Source: Pseudomonas prosekii (GTDB lineage: Bacteria; Pseudomonadota; Gammaproteobacteria; Pseudomonadales; Pseudomonadaceae). Taken from it: 64,000 nucleotides of DNA. Of the stretch, positions 1 to 8,723 are shown piece by piece; position 1 is the first letter of the stretch; every line of letters begins with the position of its first letter. Where the stretch lies: contig NZ_LT629762.1 of NCBI RefSeq assembly GCF_900105155.1, positions 1,674,001 to 1,738,000 on the forward strand, given 5' to 3'. The notes beneath the pieces are model-generated. The model ran no database searches, had not been told where the DNA came from, and worked only from the letters and a program-made list of their open reading frames with translations. Position numbers and translations under genes: made by a program.

Positions 1-396
1 TGCGCGTCGAAAGCCGCGGTGCATGCCTTGAGCGATGCGTTGCGCATGGAACTGGCGCCGTTCGGCATCCGCGTGATGGAAGTCCAGCCCGGTGCCATCG
101 CTTCCAGTTTCGCGAAAAATGCCGGCAACGAGGCCGAGCAGTTGATCAGCGAACAATCGCCGTGGTGGCCGCTGCGCGAAGGCATCCGCGCGCGGGCCAA
201 GGCGTCGCAGGACAATCCGACCCCGGCCAGTGAGTTCGCCGCTGGTTTGCTTAAAGCGGTGCAGCAGAACAAACCACCACGATTGCTGCGCCTCGGCAAT
301 GGCAGCCGGGCATTGCCAATGCTGGCGGCGTTGTTGCCCAAGGGCTTGCTGGAATCGGGGTTGATGAAGCGGTTTGGGTTGGGTGGGCAGCTCTGA
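1..396 (+). CDS. SDR family oxidoreductase, 3' end only
   Basis: The gene enters from the left edge of the window in frame 1; about 131 codons are present. The first visible residues, CASKAAVHALSDALRMEL, are the end of the YxxxK catalytic motif of classical short-chain dehydrogenases followed by helix alpha-F. The Tyr codon must lie just outside the window. The segment VMEVQPGAIASSF is the usual post-catalytic PG loop. The C-terminal third (LPMLAALLPKGLLESGLMKRFGL) is the kind of tail seen in membrane-associated SDRs acting on hydrophobic substrates. The Rossmann glycine motif is missing only because of the window edge. The substrate cannot be told. A REPIN follows 13 bp after the stop. Confidence 0.85.
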   Translation, partial: CASKAAVHALSDALRMELAPFGIRVMEVQPGAIASSFAKNAGNEAEQLISEQSPWWPLREGIRARAKASQDNPTPASEFAAGLLKAVQQNKPPRLLRLGNGSRALPMLAALLPKGLLESGLMKRFGLGGQL

Positions 397-409
397 ATTC
401 GCGTCATCG

Positions 410-480
410 TTCTTCGCGGGCAAGCCTTGCTCCTACAGGGGATTGCATTGCAGCCGCAGGAGCGAGGCTTGTCCGCGAAG
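410..480. repeat. REPIN (paired inverted REP units)
   Basis: The left unit reads TTCTTCGCGGGCAAGCCTTG followed by CTCCTACAGG. The right unit is its inverse, GCAGGAGCGAGGCTTGTCCG. They are separated by about 20 bp. This is the 'TGTAGGAGCGAGGCTTGCCCGCG' REP family, found again at 35 kb and 36.6 kb. Such pairs are non-autonomous elements thought to be mobilised by RAYT transposases; no RAYT gene is in this window. Confidence 0.8.
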
Positions 481-506
481 AGGCCCGAACATTCACCAGA
501 AAAACC

Positions 507-1387
507 TCAACCCCAACCCTTCATGAAATCAATAAACGCCCGCACTTTCAGCGGCAAATGCCGGGTGTCCGGGTACAACGCGTACACCCCTTGCCGGGCG
601 AAACCGTGATCGGCCAATAACCGGGTCAACCGGCCCGCATTCAAATCTTCCTGCACCAGCCACTGCGGCAAAATCGCCACGCCTGCCCCGACAACGCAAA
701 CGCACGCAGCGTCGCCGAGTTGTCGGCGACGATGGCCGTGGTGCCGGGTTTTGGCTGATACAAATGCTCGGCGCCGCTCGGGTCAGTCACCGCCAACTCC
801 GGCACCCGCCCATGCCCCAACGTCGGCAACGACTCCAGTGCCGCCAGCGTATCGACGGCGGCAAATCGCCCGACCAATTCCGGCGCCGCCACGGCAAAAA
901 TCTCGAATGTAGATAACTGCACCGCGCGCAAATTGGAGTCGAGCATGCGCCCCAGCCGTATCGCCACATCGAAGCGTTCGGAGATCAAATCGGCGTGCGT
1001 CGATGAGGTCGACAAGTGAATGTGCAACTGCGGATGCTGCTGACGAAACACCGCCAGCGCCGGCACCACTTGCGCCAGGGCGAACTCGACCGTCGTGGTA
1101 ATTCGCAACGACCCCTTGAGCTGCGAGTGCTCCGAACGCGCTTCTTCAATCGCCAGTCGCGCTTCATCGAGGGTCCGCAAACAACGCTGATAAAAACGCT
1201 CACCGGCATCGGTCAGGGCCAATTGCCGGGTGTTGCGCGTAAGCAAAGTCACGCCCAACTCCTCCTCCAGACGCTTGAGGTTGAAGCTGACTACCGCGCG
1301 GGTCTGCCCGAGCAAATCAGCCGCAGCGGTCAACGATCCGGCCTCGACCACGGCTTTGAAAGTGTCGAAACGGTCCAGGCTAACCAT
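507..1387 (-). pseudogene. LysR-family regulator with a -1 frameshift near its C-terminus
   Basis: Reads as a LysR-type regulator from ATG 1387. The N-terminal wHTH is MVSLDRFDTFKAVVEAGSLTAAADLLGQ, followed by an effector-binding domain. In the present frame the protein stops early at 641 after a nonsense tail (GQAWRFCRSGWCRKI). Adding one base at about 681-686, turning CAGGCGTGG into CAGGGCGTGG, restores GQGVAILPQWLVQEDLNAG. It then continues to a stop at 507-509, giving about 293 residues, the normal LysR length. The gene therefore carries a single-base deletion, or the read has an error there. It is divergent from the MFS exporter gene at 1497 with 109 bp between, and probably regulates it. 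Confidence 0.8.
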
Positions 1388-1496
1388 GGGCGCAGCGCTC
1401 CTTGTCGAAATAATTTTGACAAACTAGCAGGCAAACCAGCGTTTTCCTAACCGCGTCAGCGCCCTACCCTGCAGGCCTTATTACAGGGATGTCGCC

Positions 1497-2867
1497 ATGA
1501 CCTACCGCTCGAAAGTCGCGCTGGTGTATTTGCTGGGCTTCGCCCTCGACCTGCTGAACATGTTTGTCGCGAGCATTGCCTACCCGGACATTGCCCGCGA
1601 GTTGCACGCTTCAGTCACCGAACTGGCGTGGATCGGCAACGCCTACATGCTCGGGCTGACGCTGATCATTCCGCTGAGCGTGTGGCTGGGCGCGCGGATC
1701 GGTGAGCGGCGGCTGATCCTCGCGTCCTTGCTGCTGTTCGGCATTGCCTCGGCGATGGTCGCTCAAGCCGGATCGATTGAAAGCCTGATCGGCTGGCGGC
1801 TGCTGCAAGGGCTCGGTGGCGGATTGTTATTACCGGTCGGCCAAGCCTTGGCCTATCGACAGTTTCCACCGGCGCAGCGTGCGCATTTCACCGGCGTGGT
1901 GTTGCTGGTGGCGCTGATGGTGCCGGCCCTGTCGCCGGCGGCCGGCGGATTGATTGTTCAGGCGTTGTCCTGGCGCTGGATTTTCTACTTGAACTTGCCG
2001 GTGGCGTTGCTCGCCTTCGGGCTCGGCACGCTTTGGTTGAAACCGGAAAAAGCTTCGACCGAACTCCCGGCACTGGACGCCTTGGGCCTGCTGCTGGCGA
2101 TGACCGCCCTGAGCCTGTTGTTGATTGCCGTGAGCCTGTTGAGCGAGCCCGCCACGCGCATTTTCGGCCTGCTCGGGCTGATCCTCAGCGCCGCTGTTGC
2201 GGCGTTGTACCTGCGCGACGGCTGGCGCAAACCCACGGCAATCCTTGACCTGCAACTGATCAAAAATCCATCACTGCGCCTGGCGATGCTGATCTACCTT
2301 TGTGTCCCCGGCATTTTCACCGGCACCAACCTGATTGCCGTGTTGTACCTGCACGAACTCGGTTTCGCCGCGGCGCAAATCGGTGCGCTGATGTTGCCGT
2401 GGGCGGCCGGTTCGGGGGTGGCGATCATGTTGGGCAAACGCAGTTTCAATCGCATCGGCCCCAAGCCGCTGCTGATCAGCGGCATGCTGTTGCAATGCCT
2501 TGGCATTGTGCTGCTGATGAGCATCGAACAATCCGCCGGCGCGCTGCTGATCATTGCCTACGCCGTGATGGGTCTGGGCGGTAGCTTGTGCAGCATCACC
2601 GCGCAGACCTTGGCATTTGTCGGCATAACGCCGGAAAAAATGGGCCACGCCAGTGCGCTGTGGAACATCAATCGCCAACTGGGTTTCTGCCTCGGCGCAG
2701 CGCTGTTGAGCTCATTGCTCGGCGCGCTGGGCACTCAAGGCTTCAACGATTGCTTCATCGCCGCCGCACTGCTGACGCTGGTGCCAATGGTCGCGGTCCT
2801 GCGCTTCGACTCAACGAACGTGCTGGCCCTGCTAACCTCTCCTCCCCTTCAGGAAAAATCCGCATGA
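1497..2867 (+). CDS. MFS transporter, EmrB/QacA-like drug efflux family
   Basis: 456 residues, very hydrophobic throughout. TM1 is YLLGFALDLLNMFVASIAYPDIA, and motif A-like WLGARIGERRLILASLLLFG lies between TM2 and TM3. Motif C-like GVVLLVALMVPALSPAAGGLIV lies in TM5. The start and the DLLNMFVASIAYPDIAREL stretch resemble 14-TM DHA2 (EmrB/QacA) exporters, although 456 residues is slightly short for that group. Likely an inner-membrane proton-driven exporter. It is divergent from the frameshifted LysR gene, a usual regulator/exporter arrangement. The stop codon overlaps the start of the next gene (ATGA), so the two are probably co-translated. The substrate is unknown. Confidence 0.88.
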   Translation: MTYRSKVALVYLLGFALDLLNMFVASIAYPDIARELHASVTELAWIGNAYMLGLTLIIPLSVWLGARIGERRLILASLLLFGIASAMVAQAGSIESLIGWRLLQGLGGGLLLPVGQALAYRQFPPAQRAHFTGVVLLVALMVPALSPAAGGLIVQALSWRWIFYLNLPVALLAFGLGTLWLKPEKASTELPALDALGLLLAMTALSLLLIAVSLLSEPATRIFGLLGLILSAAVAALYLRDGWRKPTAILDLQLIKNPSLRLAMLIYLCVPGIFTGTNLIAVLYLHELGFAAAQIGALMLPWAAGSGVAIMLGKRSFNRIGPKPLLISGMLLQCLGIVLLMSIEQSAGALLIIAYAVMGLGGSLCSITAQTLAFVGITPEKMGHASALWNINRQLGFCLGAALLSSLLGALGTQGFNDCFIAAALLTLVPMVAVLRFDSTNVLALLTSPPLQEKSA

Positions 2868-3262
2868 CTGACTACACCGATTATTTTGACGAAGTGATCC
2901 AGGCCCATGTGGCGATTGAACAATGGTTCGCCGTGGAGGAAGACGCGGCGGCGCTGGAGAAATTACTGGAGCGTTTCTCGCCGCAGTTTTCGATGATTTC
3001 ACCGTTGGGTCGGGTGCTGGATTTCGCCGAACTGTCGGCACTGTTTCGGATGGCGGGCGGGCAGAAACGCGGGTTCAGGATTGAGCTGAGCGAGCTGAAC
3101 GGGATTGCCTTGCACGCGGGCGGCGCGACGGTCAGCTACCGCGAGCAGCAAACCGATGATACGGGGCTGCACTCGGATCGGAGGTCGACGGTGGTGTTTG
3201 AAAAACAGCCTGGTGGGCAGATCGTCTGGCGGCATTTGCAGGAGACATTCTGTCAGGGCTGA
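2864..3262 (+). CDS. SnoaL/DUF4440-like small protein
   Basis: 132 residues starting at the ATG that overlaps the MFS stop codon (ATGA). The open frame extends further upstream, but this start is set by the overlap and by family-like N-terminal content (MTDYTDYFDEVIQAHVAIEQWFA). The fold pattern is an N-terminal helical segment with an acidic EEDAAALEKLLERF stretch. It is followed by strands FSMISPLGRVLDF, FRIELSELNGIAL, GATVSYREQQ and RRSTVVFEKQ, ending in VWRHLQETF. This is the NTF2/SnoaL-like cone seen in DUF4440 proteins. Function unknown; it is probably translationally coupled to the exporter. Confidence 0.7.
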   Translation: MTDYTDYFDEVIQAHVAIEQWFAVEEDAAALEKLLERFSPQFSMISPLGRVLDFAELSALFRMAGGQKRGFRIELSELNGIALHAGGATVSYREQQTDDTGLHSDRRSTVVFEKQPGGQIVWRHLQETFCQG

Positions 3263-3273
3263 CACAGCGCTTT

Positions 3274-3406
3274 TGTGGCGAGGGGGCTTGCCCCCGTTCG
3301 GCGGCGAAGCCGTCGCAAAACCTGCCTGCAAGGTGCGTCCGGAAGAACCGGGTTGCGAGATAAGGGGCTGCTGCGCAGCCCAACGGGAGCAAGCCCCCTC
3401 GCCACA
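3274..3406. repeat. REPIN of the GTGGCGAGGGGGCTTGCCCCCG family
   Basis: The left arm TGTGGCGAGGGGGCTTGCCC and right arm GGGAGCAAGCCCCCTCGCCA are inverted copies about 95 bp apart. Inner secondary arms (CGGCGGCGAAGCCGTCGC against GGGCTGCTGCGCAGCCCAA) let the whole element fold. A near-identical element sits at 6732-6865, so the two bracket the HlyD/DUF1656/FUSC genes. It may act as a bidirectional transcript-end structure after the SnoaL-like and HlyD genes. Confidence 0.85.
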
Positions 3407-3409
3407 GGG

Positions 3410-4273
3410 TTAAGCGCCGTTCTCTTGTTTCACCACTACCGTGCAGGTAATGCCGGCCGCCAGCAGCACGCCTTCCGGCACTTCATCGATGTGAATCCGT
3501 ACCGGCACCCGCTGCGCCAAACGCACCCAGTTGAACGTCGGGTTGACGTCCGCGATCAACTCGCGACTTTCCGGGTTGTCGCGGTCGTAGATCCCGCGCG
3601 AAATACTCTCGACGTGGCCCTTCAACACTTCGCCGCTCATCAGTTGCATGTCGGCCTTATCACCCACGCGCACGTGAGGCAGTTTGGTTTCTTCGAAGAA
3701 GCCGTAGACCCAGAACGAGTTCATGTCGACCACGGCCATTTTCGCCTCGCCGATGCGCGCGTAGTCACCGCGATGGACGTTGAGGTTAGTGACGTAGCCG
3801 TCGACCGCCGCCCGCACTTCGGTGCGTTTGAGGTTCAGTTGCGCCGCTTCCAGTTGCGCCTGCGCGTGTTGGTAATCGGCCAGCGCCGAGTCGGCAATAT
3901 TGCTCGCGTCGTCGCGGTTTTCTTTGGAAATGACCAGCGCGTCCATGTCGGCGCGGCGATGCGCGTTGACCTTGCGCATCTCCCAGGTGGCCTTGCGTGA
4001 CGCCACCAGCGACTGCGCCTGTTTGACCGCGATGCGGTAATGCTCGGGGTCGATCTGCATCAGCAAATCGCCCTTTTTCACCAGTTGGTTATCGCGCACC
4101 GGCACGTCCACCACTTCGCCGGTGACGTCGGCGGCGACATTGATGATGTCGGCGCGCACCCGGCCATCGCGGGTCCACGGCGTGTCCATGTAATGCACCC
4201 ACAAGGTTCGGCCAATCCAGATCGCAAGGGCCAGCACCAGCAAAGTCGCGAGCAGGCTGAAAAGCTTTTTCAT
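3410..4273 (-). CDS. HlyD-family periplasmic adaptor of the FUSC efflux operon (AaeA-like)
   Basis: 287 residues. An N-terminal membrane anchor (LFSLLATLLVLALAIWIGRTL) is followed by the biotinyl-lipoyl-like half-motif (GEVVDVPVRDNQLVKKGDLLMQID). Next come a coiled-coil hairpin (about residues 85-165), the second lipoyl half (RTEVRAAVDGYVTNLNVHRGDY) and a beta-barrel domain. It is the size of AaeA, the adaptor of the E. coli p-hydroxybenzoate efflux system. It is the last gene of the operon: outer-membrane channel, FUSC protein, DUF1656 protein, adaptor. It is expected to bridge the FUSC inner-membrane protein to the outer-membrane channel. Confidence 0.88.
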   Translation of the reverse strand: MKKLFSLLATLLVLALAIWIGRTLWVHYMDTPWTRDGRVRADIINVAADVTGEVVDVPVRDNQLVKKGDLLMQIDPEHYRIAVKQAQSLVASRKATWEMRKVNAHRRADMDALVISKENRDDASNIADSALADYQHAQAQLEAAQLNLKRTEVRAAVDGYVTNLNVHRGDYARIGEAKMAVVDMNSFWVYGFFEETKLPHVRVGDKADMQLMSGEVLKGHVESISRGIYDRDNPESRELIADVNPTFNWVRLAQRVPVRIHIDEVPEGVLLAAGITCTVVVKQENGA

Positions 4274-4298
4274 CAGAGCCTTCTTCAGTGAGAGAGAG

Positions 4299-4499
4299 TC
4301 AACGGTAAACAGTCAGCGCCAGAGCGCCGAACAGACAGGTAAACAGGCTCAGGCGCAGCAGCGCCGGGTGCCAGAAAAAGCGGTACAGATCGAACCCGGA
4401 CAGAAACCGGTCGAGCGCCCAGGCCAGCGCCGCAGCGATGAAAAACATCAGCGTCATGGTCGGCATGTAAATGCCGTGGAAAGCGATTTCACGCGGCAT
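4299..4499 (-). CDS. DUF1656 (AaeX-like) small membrane protein
   Basis: 66 residues with two hydrophobic helices: MPTMTLMFFIAAALAWALDRFL and LLRLSLFTCLFGALALTVY. The N-terminal PREIAFHGIYMP is typical of the family. In E. coli aaeX lies beside aaeA and aaeB, and here the gene sits between the FUSC and HlyD genes. Its start overlaps the end of the FUSC gene by 11 bp, implying translational coupling. The role of DUF1656 proteins in the pump is not established. Confidence 0.87.
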   Translation of the reverse strand: MPREIAFHGIYMPTMTLMFFIAAALAWALDRFLSGFDLYRFFWHPALLRLSLFTCLFGALALTVYR

Positions 4500-6684
4500 G
4501 TTCGAGTCCTTTGGCGGGGGTTTTCAGGTACGCGGTGAGCGGCGATTGCGGGTCCAGCAGCGAGGTGCGGATGAAGTGCAGATAACTCTTCACCCGGCGC
4601 AGCGCCGAGGTATCGAAGTGCGGCGCGAATGGCTCATCGGTGGCTTGCACGCGGCTGATCGCATGATCGACGGCGATCAAGCCGCGCTCCAGATTGCTCT
4701 GGCTCGGTTGCAGAAACAGCCGCACCAGCGAGCGCCCCATCACGCGGATCGCCTGGCGCCACGGCTGCGATTCGGCATACGCCGGGTGCACCGGCAGAAT
4801 CGCCTGTTCCTTGCGCAACTCGATGATCGCGTGGCCGACTTCCAGCACCACGAACATCCAGCGCAACAAGTCGCGCTGCACGTGCGGCTGGCCGACCGCG
4901 AGGCCGTAAGCCTGGTGCAGCAAGTCGCGCGTGCGGCTCTCGAAACTTGAGCCCAGGCCCTTGAGTTTGCCGCTGATCGCGTAGACCACTTGCTCGCGCA
5001 GATCCTGCTCCAGGCGCCGCCACAACCAGCGGCTGTTTGGCGGCAGGATGATCGCGCCGGCGGCGGCGCACACCAGCATGCCGAGGACCATGGCGATGTA
5101 GTCGTTGATGAAGGTGTAGGGGTTGTAGACCGTGAGGTTATCGGGCACCGAACCGGTGCTGAAGAAGATCAGCAGCCCCAGGCCCACCCCGGCGTATTGC
5201 GGGCGCGAAGTGAGGAATGAACCGAGCACGATCACCGGCGCCAGCATCACGCACAGCAACGGAAAACCGTCGATCCACGGGAAGATGAAAAACATCTCGA
5301 CGAAGCCGATCAACGCGCCGAGCAACGTGCCGCAGGCCATCTGAAACGCCATGCGTTTGGGGTTCGGCGTCGCCGCTGAAAGCCCTACGGTGGCGGCGGC
5401 AATCAAGGTCATCGTCGCCCCGCTCGGCCACGCCGTCGCCACCCAATAACTGCCGAGCACGATCAGGATGAACGACGCACGAAGCCCCGAAGCCGCCGAC
5501 GCCAGCCAGTTGGTTTGCGGGGTAAACGGTTCATCCCATTGTTCGCGGGCATGCGTGTGATCGGCCAGCGAGGCGTGGGTCTGTGCATAACTGTGCAAGT
5601 CGTCGACGAAGCGATAAAGCAGTTCGTACGCGGTGTGGAAATCCAGTTGCTCGGCGTCGCTTGGCTCGCTCTCCTGGAACGTCGCCCGCAAGTGGCGCAC
5701 GCGCGTCGGCAAGCCTTCCTTGTAAACACTCAGCGCGGTCACCAGCCGCGCCGCATCGGCGTCGGTCAAGGCGCGGCCGCTGAAGCCGTCGAGCAATTCG
5801 GCGAGGTCCTGCAAACCCGGTTTGATCGCCGCGACCACGTGGTCGGCGGCGCTGCTGCGCAAGCGTTCGAGCAACTGGTGCAAGGCATTGAAGCGCGTGG
5901 TGATGCTCATGAATTCGCTGTTCAAGCGGCTGAGCCGACCGTTGCGCCGACGCATGTGCGGGTCTTCGAACACGGTGACGCTGCGCAAGCCTTCGAGGCC
6001 GACGGCTTCGGCGATGAAGCGCACGTTGCTCGCTTCAAACGCCTCGCGTTGACTGCGACCGCGCAAGCCATCGGTGACGAACAACGCGAACACGCCGAAG
6101 CGCTGATACAAAGCGTTGCGCATCGCCGCGCCGGAGGTTTGCGGGAGAATGGCGGCGCTGATCAGGGTCGAGCAAATGATCCCCAAGGAGATTTCCAGCA
6201 CGCGCCAGACTGCCGCCATGAACGCGCCGTCGGGGTGCGCCAATGCCGGCAGGCCGACCATCGCGGCGGTGTAACCGGCGAGCACAAAACCGTAGGCGCG
6301 AAAGTTGCGATAACGCGCGGCGCCAGCGGTGCACAGGCCTACCCAGATCGCCAGTGAGCCAAGGAACAGTTCAGTGTTTTGCGCGAACAGCGCGATCAGC
6401 AACACCATCACCGCCGACCCGGCGAGCGTGCCGAGGAAGCGATAGAAACTCTTGGCCAAGACATGGCCGCTTTGCGGTTGCATGACGATAAACACGGTGA
6501 TCATCGCCGTGCGCGGCTGCGGCAATTCCAGGCGCATTGCCAGCCACAAGGTCAGGAACGCGGCGAGCAGCACTTTGAAAATATAAACCCAGGTCACGCC
6601 ATCGCTGCGCGCCCAGTCGTAAAAGCCCCGGCGCCATTCCAGGGAATGCAGCCAGCGCAGCGGTGCGGGCATAGTCCTGTTCAT
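4489..6684 (-). CDS. FUSC-family inner-membrane efflux protein (AaeB-like)
   Basis: 731 residues. An N-terminal block of about six TM helices (residues about 30-180, including AALAFLTLWLAMRLELP-like and GSAVMVLLIALFAQNTELFLG stretches) is followed by a soluble helical region (about 200-370). A second TM block follows (about 385-530, e.g. AASGLRASFILIVLGSYWVATAWPSGA), then a C-terminal cytoplasmic domain. This is the duplicated architecture of aromatic acid exporter AaeB and fusaric-acid-resistance proteins. Together with the channel, DUF1656 and HlyD genes it forms a complete tripartite exporter, probably for aromatic carboxylic acids. The substrate is inferred from the family only. Confidence 0.88.
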   Translation of the reverse strand: MNRTMPAPLRWLHSLEWRRGFYDWARSDGVTWVYIFKVLLAAFLTLWLAMRLELPQPRTAMITVFIVMQPQSGHVLAKSFYRFLGTLAGSAVMVLLIALFAQNTELFLGSLAIWVGLCTAGAARYRNFRAYGFVLAGYTAAMVGLPALAHPDGAFMAAVWRVLEISLGIICSTLISAAILPQTSGAAMRNALYQRFGVFALFVTDGLRGRSQREAFEASNVRFIAEAVGLEGLRSVTVFEDPHMRRRNGRLSRLNSEFMSITTRFNALHQLLERLRSSAADHVVAAIKPGLQDLAELLDGFSGRALTDADAARLVTALSVYKEGLPTRVRHLRATFQESEPSDAEQLDFHTAYELLYRFVDDLHSYAQTHASLADHTHAREQWDEPFTPQTNWLASAASGLRASFILIVLGSYWVATAWPSGATMTLIAAATVGLSAATPNPKRMAFQMACGTLLGALIGFVEMFFIFPWIDGFPLLCVMLAPVIVLGSFLTSRPQYAGVGLGLLIFFSTGSVPDNLTVYNPYTFINDYIAMVLGMLVCAAAGAIILPPNSRWLWRRLEQDLREQVVYAISGKLKGLGSSFESRTRDLLHQAYGLAVGQPHVQRDLLRWMFVVLEVGHAIIELRKEQAILPVHPAYAESQPWRQAIRVMGRSLVRLFLQPSQSNLERGLIAVDHAISRVQATDEPFAPHFDTSALRRVKSYLHFIRTSLLDPQSPLTAYLKTPAKGLEHAA

Positions 6685-6731
6685 TGAGAAGAAACCTGAG
6701 TCGGACGAAATCCCGTGGAATCACGGGCACC

Positions 6732-6865
6732 TGTGGCGAGGGGGCTTGCCCCCGTTCGGCGGCGAAGCCGTCGTAAAACCCGTGAACGCGGTGTGTCTGA
6801 AAAAAACCGCTGGCCGGTTTTGGGCTCGCTTCGCAACCCAACGGGGGCAAGCCCCCTCGCCACAG
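6732..6865. repeat. REPIN of the GTGGCGAGGGGGCTTGCCCCCG family (second copy)
   Basis: Same family as 3274-3406. The arms TGTGGCGAGGGGGCTTGCCC and GGGGCAAGCCCCCTCGCCAC enclose about 95 bp. The element lies inside the efflux operon, between the channel gene and the FUSC gene (190 bp gap). It could therefore attenuate or stabilise the message between them. Confidence 0.85.
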
Positions 6866-6874
6866 GGCTGGTGT

Positions 6875-8398
6875 TCAATTCAAGATTCTCTGCACCGCAC
6901 TGGAGATAGTCGCCGGGGTTTTCGGCGCGGCGGTCTGGCGGTCTGTCGGCGCGTCGCTGCCGGCACCGAGCCCGCCGCCCAACGCCGTCACCAACTCCGC
7001 GTGCGCACTCAACCGCGCCGCTTGCACCTGTTGCTGCACCTGCTGCTGTTTGAACAACAACGTCTGCGCATTCAGCACGTTCAGGTAATCGGTGAGCCCA
7101 CGCTGATACGCAATCATCGCGATGTCGTACGTCTTCTGCGCCGTGGCCACCGACTCGGCGGCAAAGGTTTGTTGCTTGTCCATCGACTCGCGGCGGATCA
7201 ACTGATCGGAAATGTTCTTCAGCGCATTCACCAGCGTCTGGTTGTACTTGGCGACAGCAATGTCGTACCCGGCCGAAGCTTCACCGAGTTCCGCGCGCAA
7301 CCGCCCGCCGTCAAAAATCGGCAGCGAGATCGCCGGGCCGACGCTGTAGTTGAGTTTCTTGCCGGTGAGGAACTCCAGCGCGCCGCCGCCCGTGGCCATG
7401 TAGCCGAGGCTGCCGACCAGATCGACGTTGGGATAAAACCCGGCGTGCGCGACATCGATGCCCCGCGCCTGCGCCGCGACTTGCCAGCGACTGGCGACCA
7501 CGTCCGGGCGTTGCCCGAGCAATTGCGCGGGCAGCGACGACGGCAATTTCAGCGCCGCGCCCAACGCCAGGGTGGGCCGCTGCAATTGCGCGCCGGCGCC
7601 AGGACCAAAACCTGCGAGCGCTGCCAGTTGATTGCGGCTGAGGGCGATCTCTTCGTCCAGCGCATCGATCTGCCGATGGGTTTCCGGCAGCGGCGTTTGT
7701 GCCTGGCTGACTTCGAAATGCGTGCCAATGCCGCCGTCCAGACGCTTCTGCGCAAGGTCGAGAATCTGCTGTTGTTGCTGCAGCATCGCCGCAACGATGT
7801 CGCGTTGCGCGTAGTGCAGCGACAGTTCGATGTAGGCGCGCACGATGTTGTTCTGCAATTCGAGCTGGGCCAGCCGCGCTTCGGCGGCGCTCATGTGCGC
7901 GAGGTCCACGGCGCGTTCGCTGGCATTGGCTTCGCGGCCCCAGAGGTCGAGGGCGTAGCTGAAACCCAGCGCGGCGTTGTTGTCCCAGGTGGTGGTGTTG
8001 GAGAGTTCGCCGGGGCCGTAGAACTGATCGGTCGGCCAGTTGTGGCGCTTGAGCGTAGCGTCGCCATTGATCTGCAATGACTCGGCGGCTTCGGCAATCC
8101 CGGCCATCGATCTGGCCTGGCGCACACGGGCGCTGGCCATGGCAATACTCGGGCTGCCCTGCACGGCGAGGTCGATCCAGCGGTTCAGTTGCGCATCGCC
8201 ATAGGCCTGCCACCATTGGGCGGTGGGCCAGTGAGCGTCTTGTGCAGCGTTGCGAATGGCTTCGTCGGTGGCCAGCGAATCAGCCTCCAGTGCCGCGCCT
8301 TGCGGGCCAATGCCATGGGTACCGATGCAGCCGCTGATTGCCAGGGTTAAAGCCAAAACACTGAGCGTCTTGAGCGCTCTGTTGATGCGACGCGGCAC
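6875..8398 (-). CDS. NodT/OprM-type outer-membrane efflux lipoprotein
   Basis: 507 residues with a lipoprotein signal peptide: TLSVLALTLAISGC places the lipidated Cys at residue 24. The rest is the TolC-like repeat pair: two helical halves (e.g. SIAMASARVRQARSMAGIAEA; later NALKNISDQLIRRESMDKQQ), each followed by the IELSLHYAQRDIVAAMLQQQ-type barrel/helix pattern. Length and the Cys anchor fit the NodT/CusC/OprM group. It is the first gene of the exporter operon; its promoter should lie in the 325-bp region shared with the divergent LysR gene. Confidence 0.9.
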   Translation of the reverse strand: MPRRINRALKTLSVLALTLAISGCIGTHGIGPQGAALEADSLATDEAIRNAAQDAHWPTAQWWQAYGDAQLNRWIDLAVQGSPSIAMASARVRQARSMAGIAEAAESLQINGDATLKRHNWPTDQFYGPGELSNTTTWDNNAALGFSYALDLWGREANASERAVDLAHMSAAEARLAQLELQNNIVRAYIELSLHYAQRDIVAAMLQQQQQILDLAQKRLDGGIGTHFEVSQAQTPLPETHRQIDALDEEIALSRNQLAALAGFGPGAGAQLQRPTLALGAALKLPSSLPAQLLGQRPDVVASRWQVAAQARGIDVAHAGFYPNVDLVGSLGYMATGGGALEFLTGKKLNYSVGPAISLPIFDGGRLRAELGEASAGYDIAVAKYNQTLVNALKNISDQLIRRESMDKQQTFAAESVATAQKTYDIAMIAYQRGLTDYLNVLNAQTLLFKQQQVQQQVQAARLSAHAELVTALGGGLGAGSDAPTDRQTAAPKTPATISSAVQRILN

Positions 8399-8458
8399 TG
8401 CTGCAAATTCCTGAGAAGGGGGAGGTACGAATTACTGTGGGAACGGACACCGCAACCC

Positions 8459-8551
8459 TTGTGGAAGCGAGCTTGCTCGCGATTGCGGTCTGGCATTCAA
8501 CAATGATGTCGACTGACACTCAGCCATCGCGAGCAAGCTCGCTCCAACAGG
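8459..8551. repeat. REPIN in the 325-bp channel/LysR intergenic region
   Basis: Inverted pair of the GAGCGAGCTTGCTCGCGA family (GTGGAAGCGAGCTTGCTCGC ... GCGAGCAAGCTCGCTCC) with a spacer containing GGCATTCAACAATGATGT. It occupies the middle of the divergent 8399-8723 region. The remaining sequence on the LysR side (8640-8723) presumably holds the promoter and operator. I see no other gene there. Confidence 0.8.
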
Positions 8552-8723
8552 GTGTGTGCCGTACGCCAGTTCCTGCGGTGGCGGCAATTCTATGGGGACG
8601 CCTGAACGGCGATAAGCTGGGAATCCTGTGAATCTTTGTTACCGTTAACGCGATAATCCCTTTGTCGGGGTCACCGCCCCGCAACTTCGTGTCACAATTT
8701 GCCATCGAACCCGAGAGCACCCC

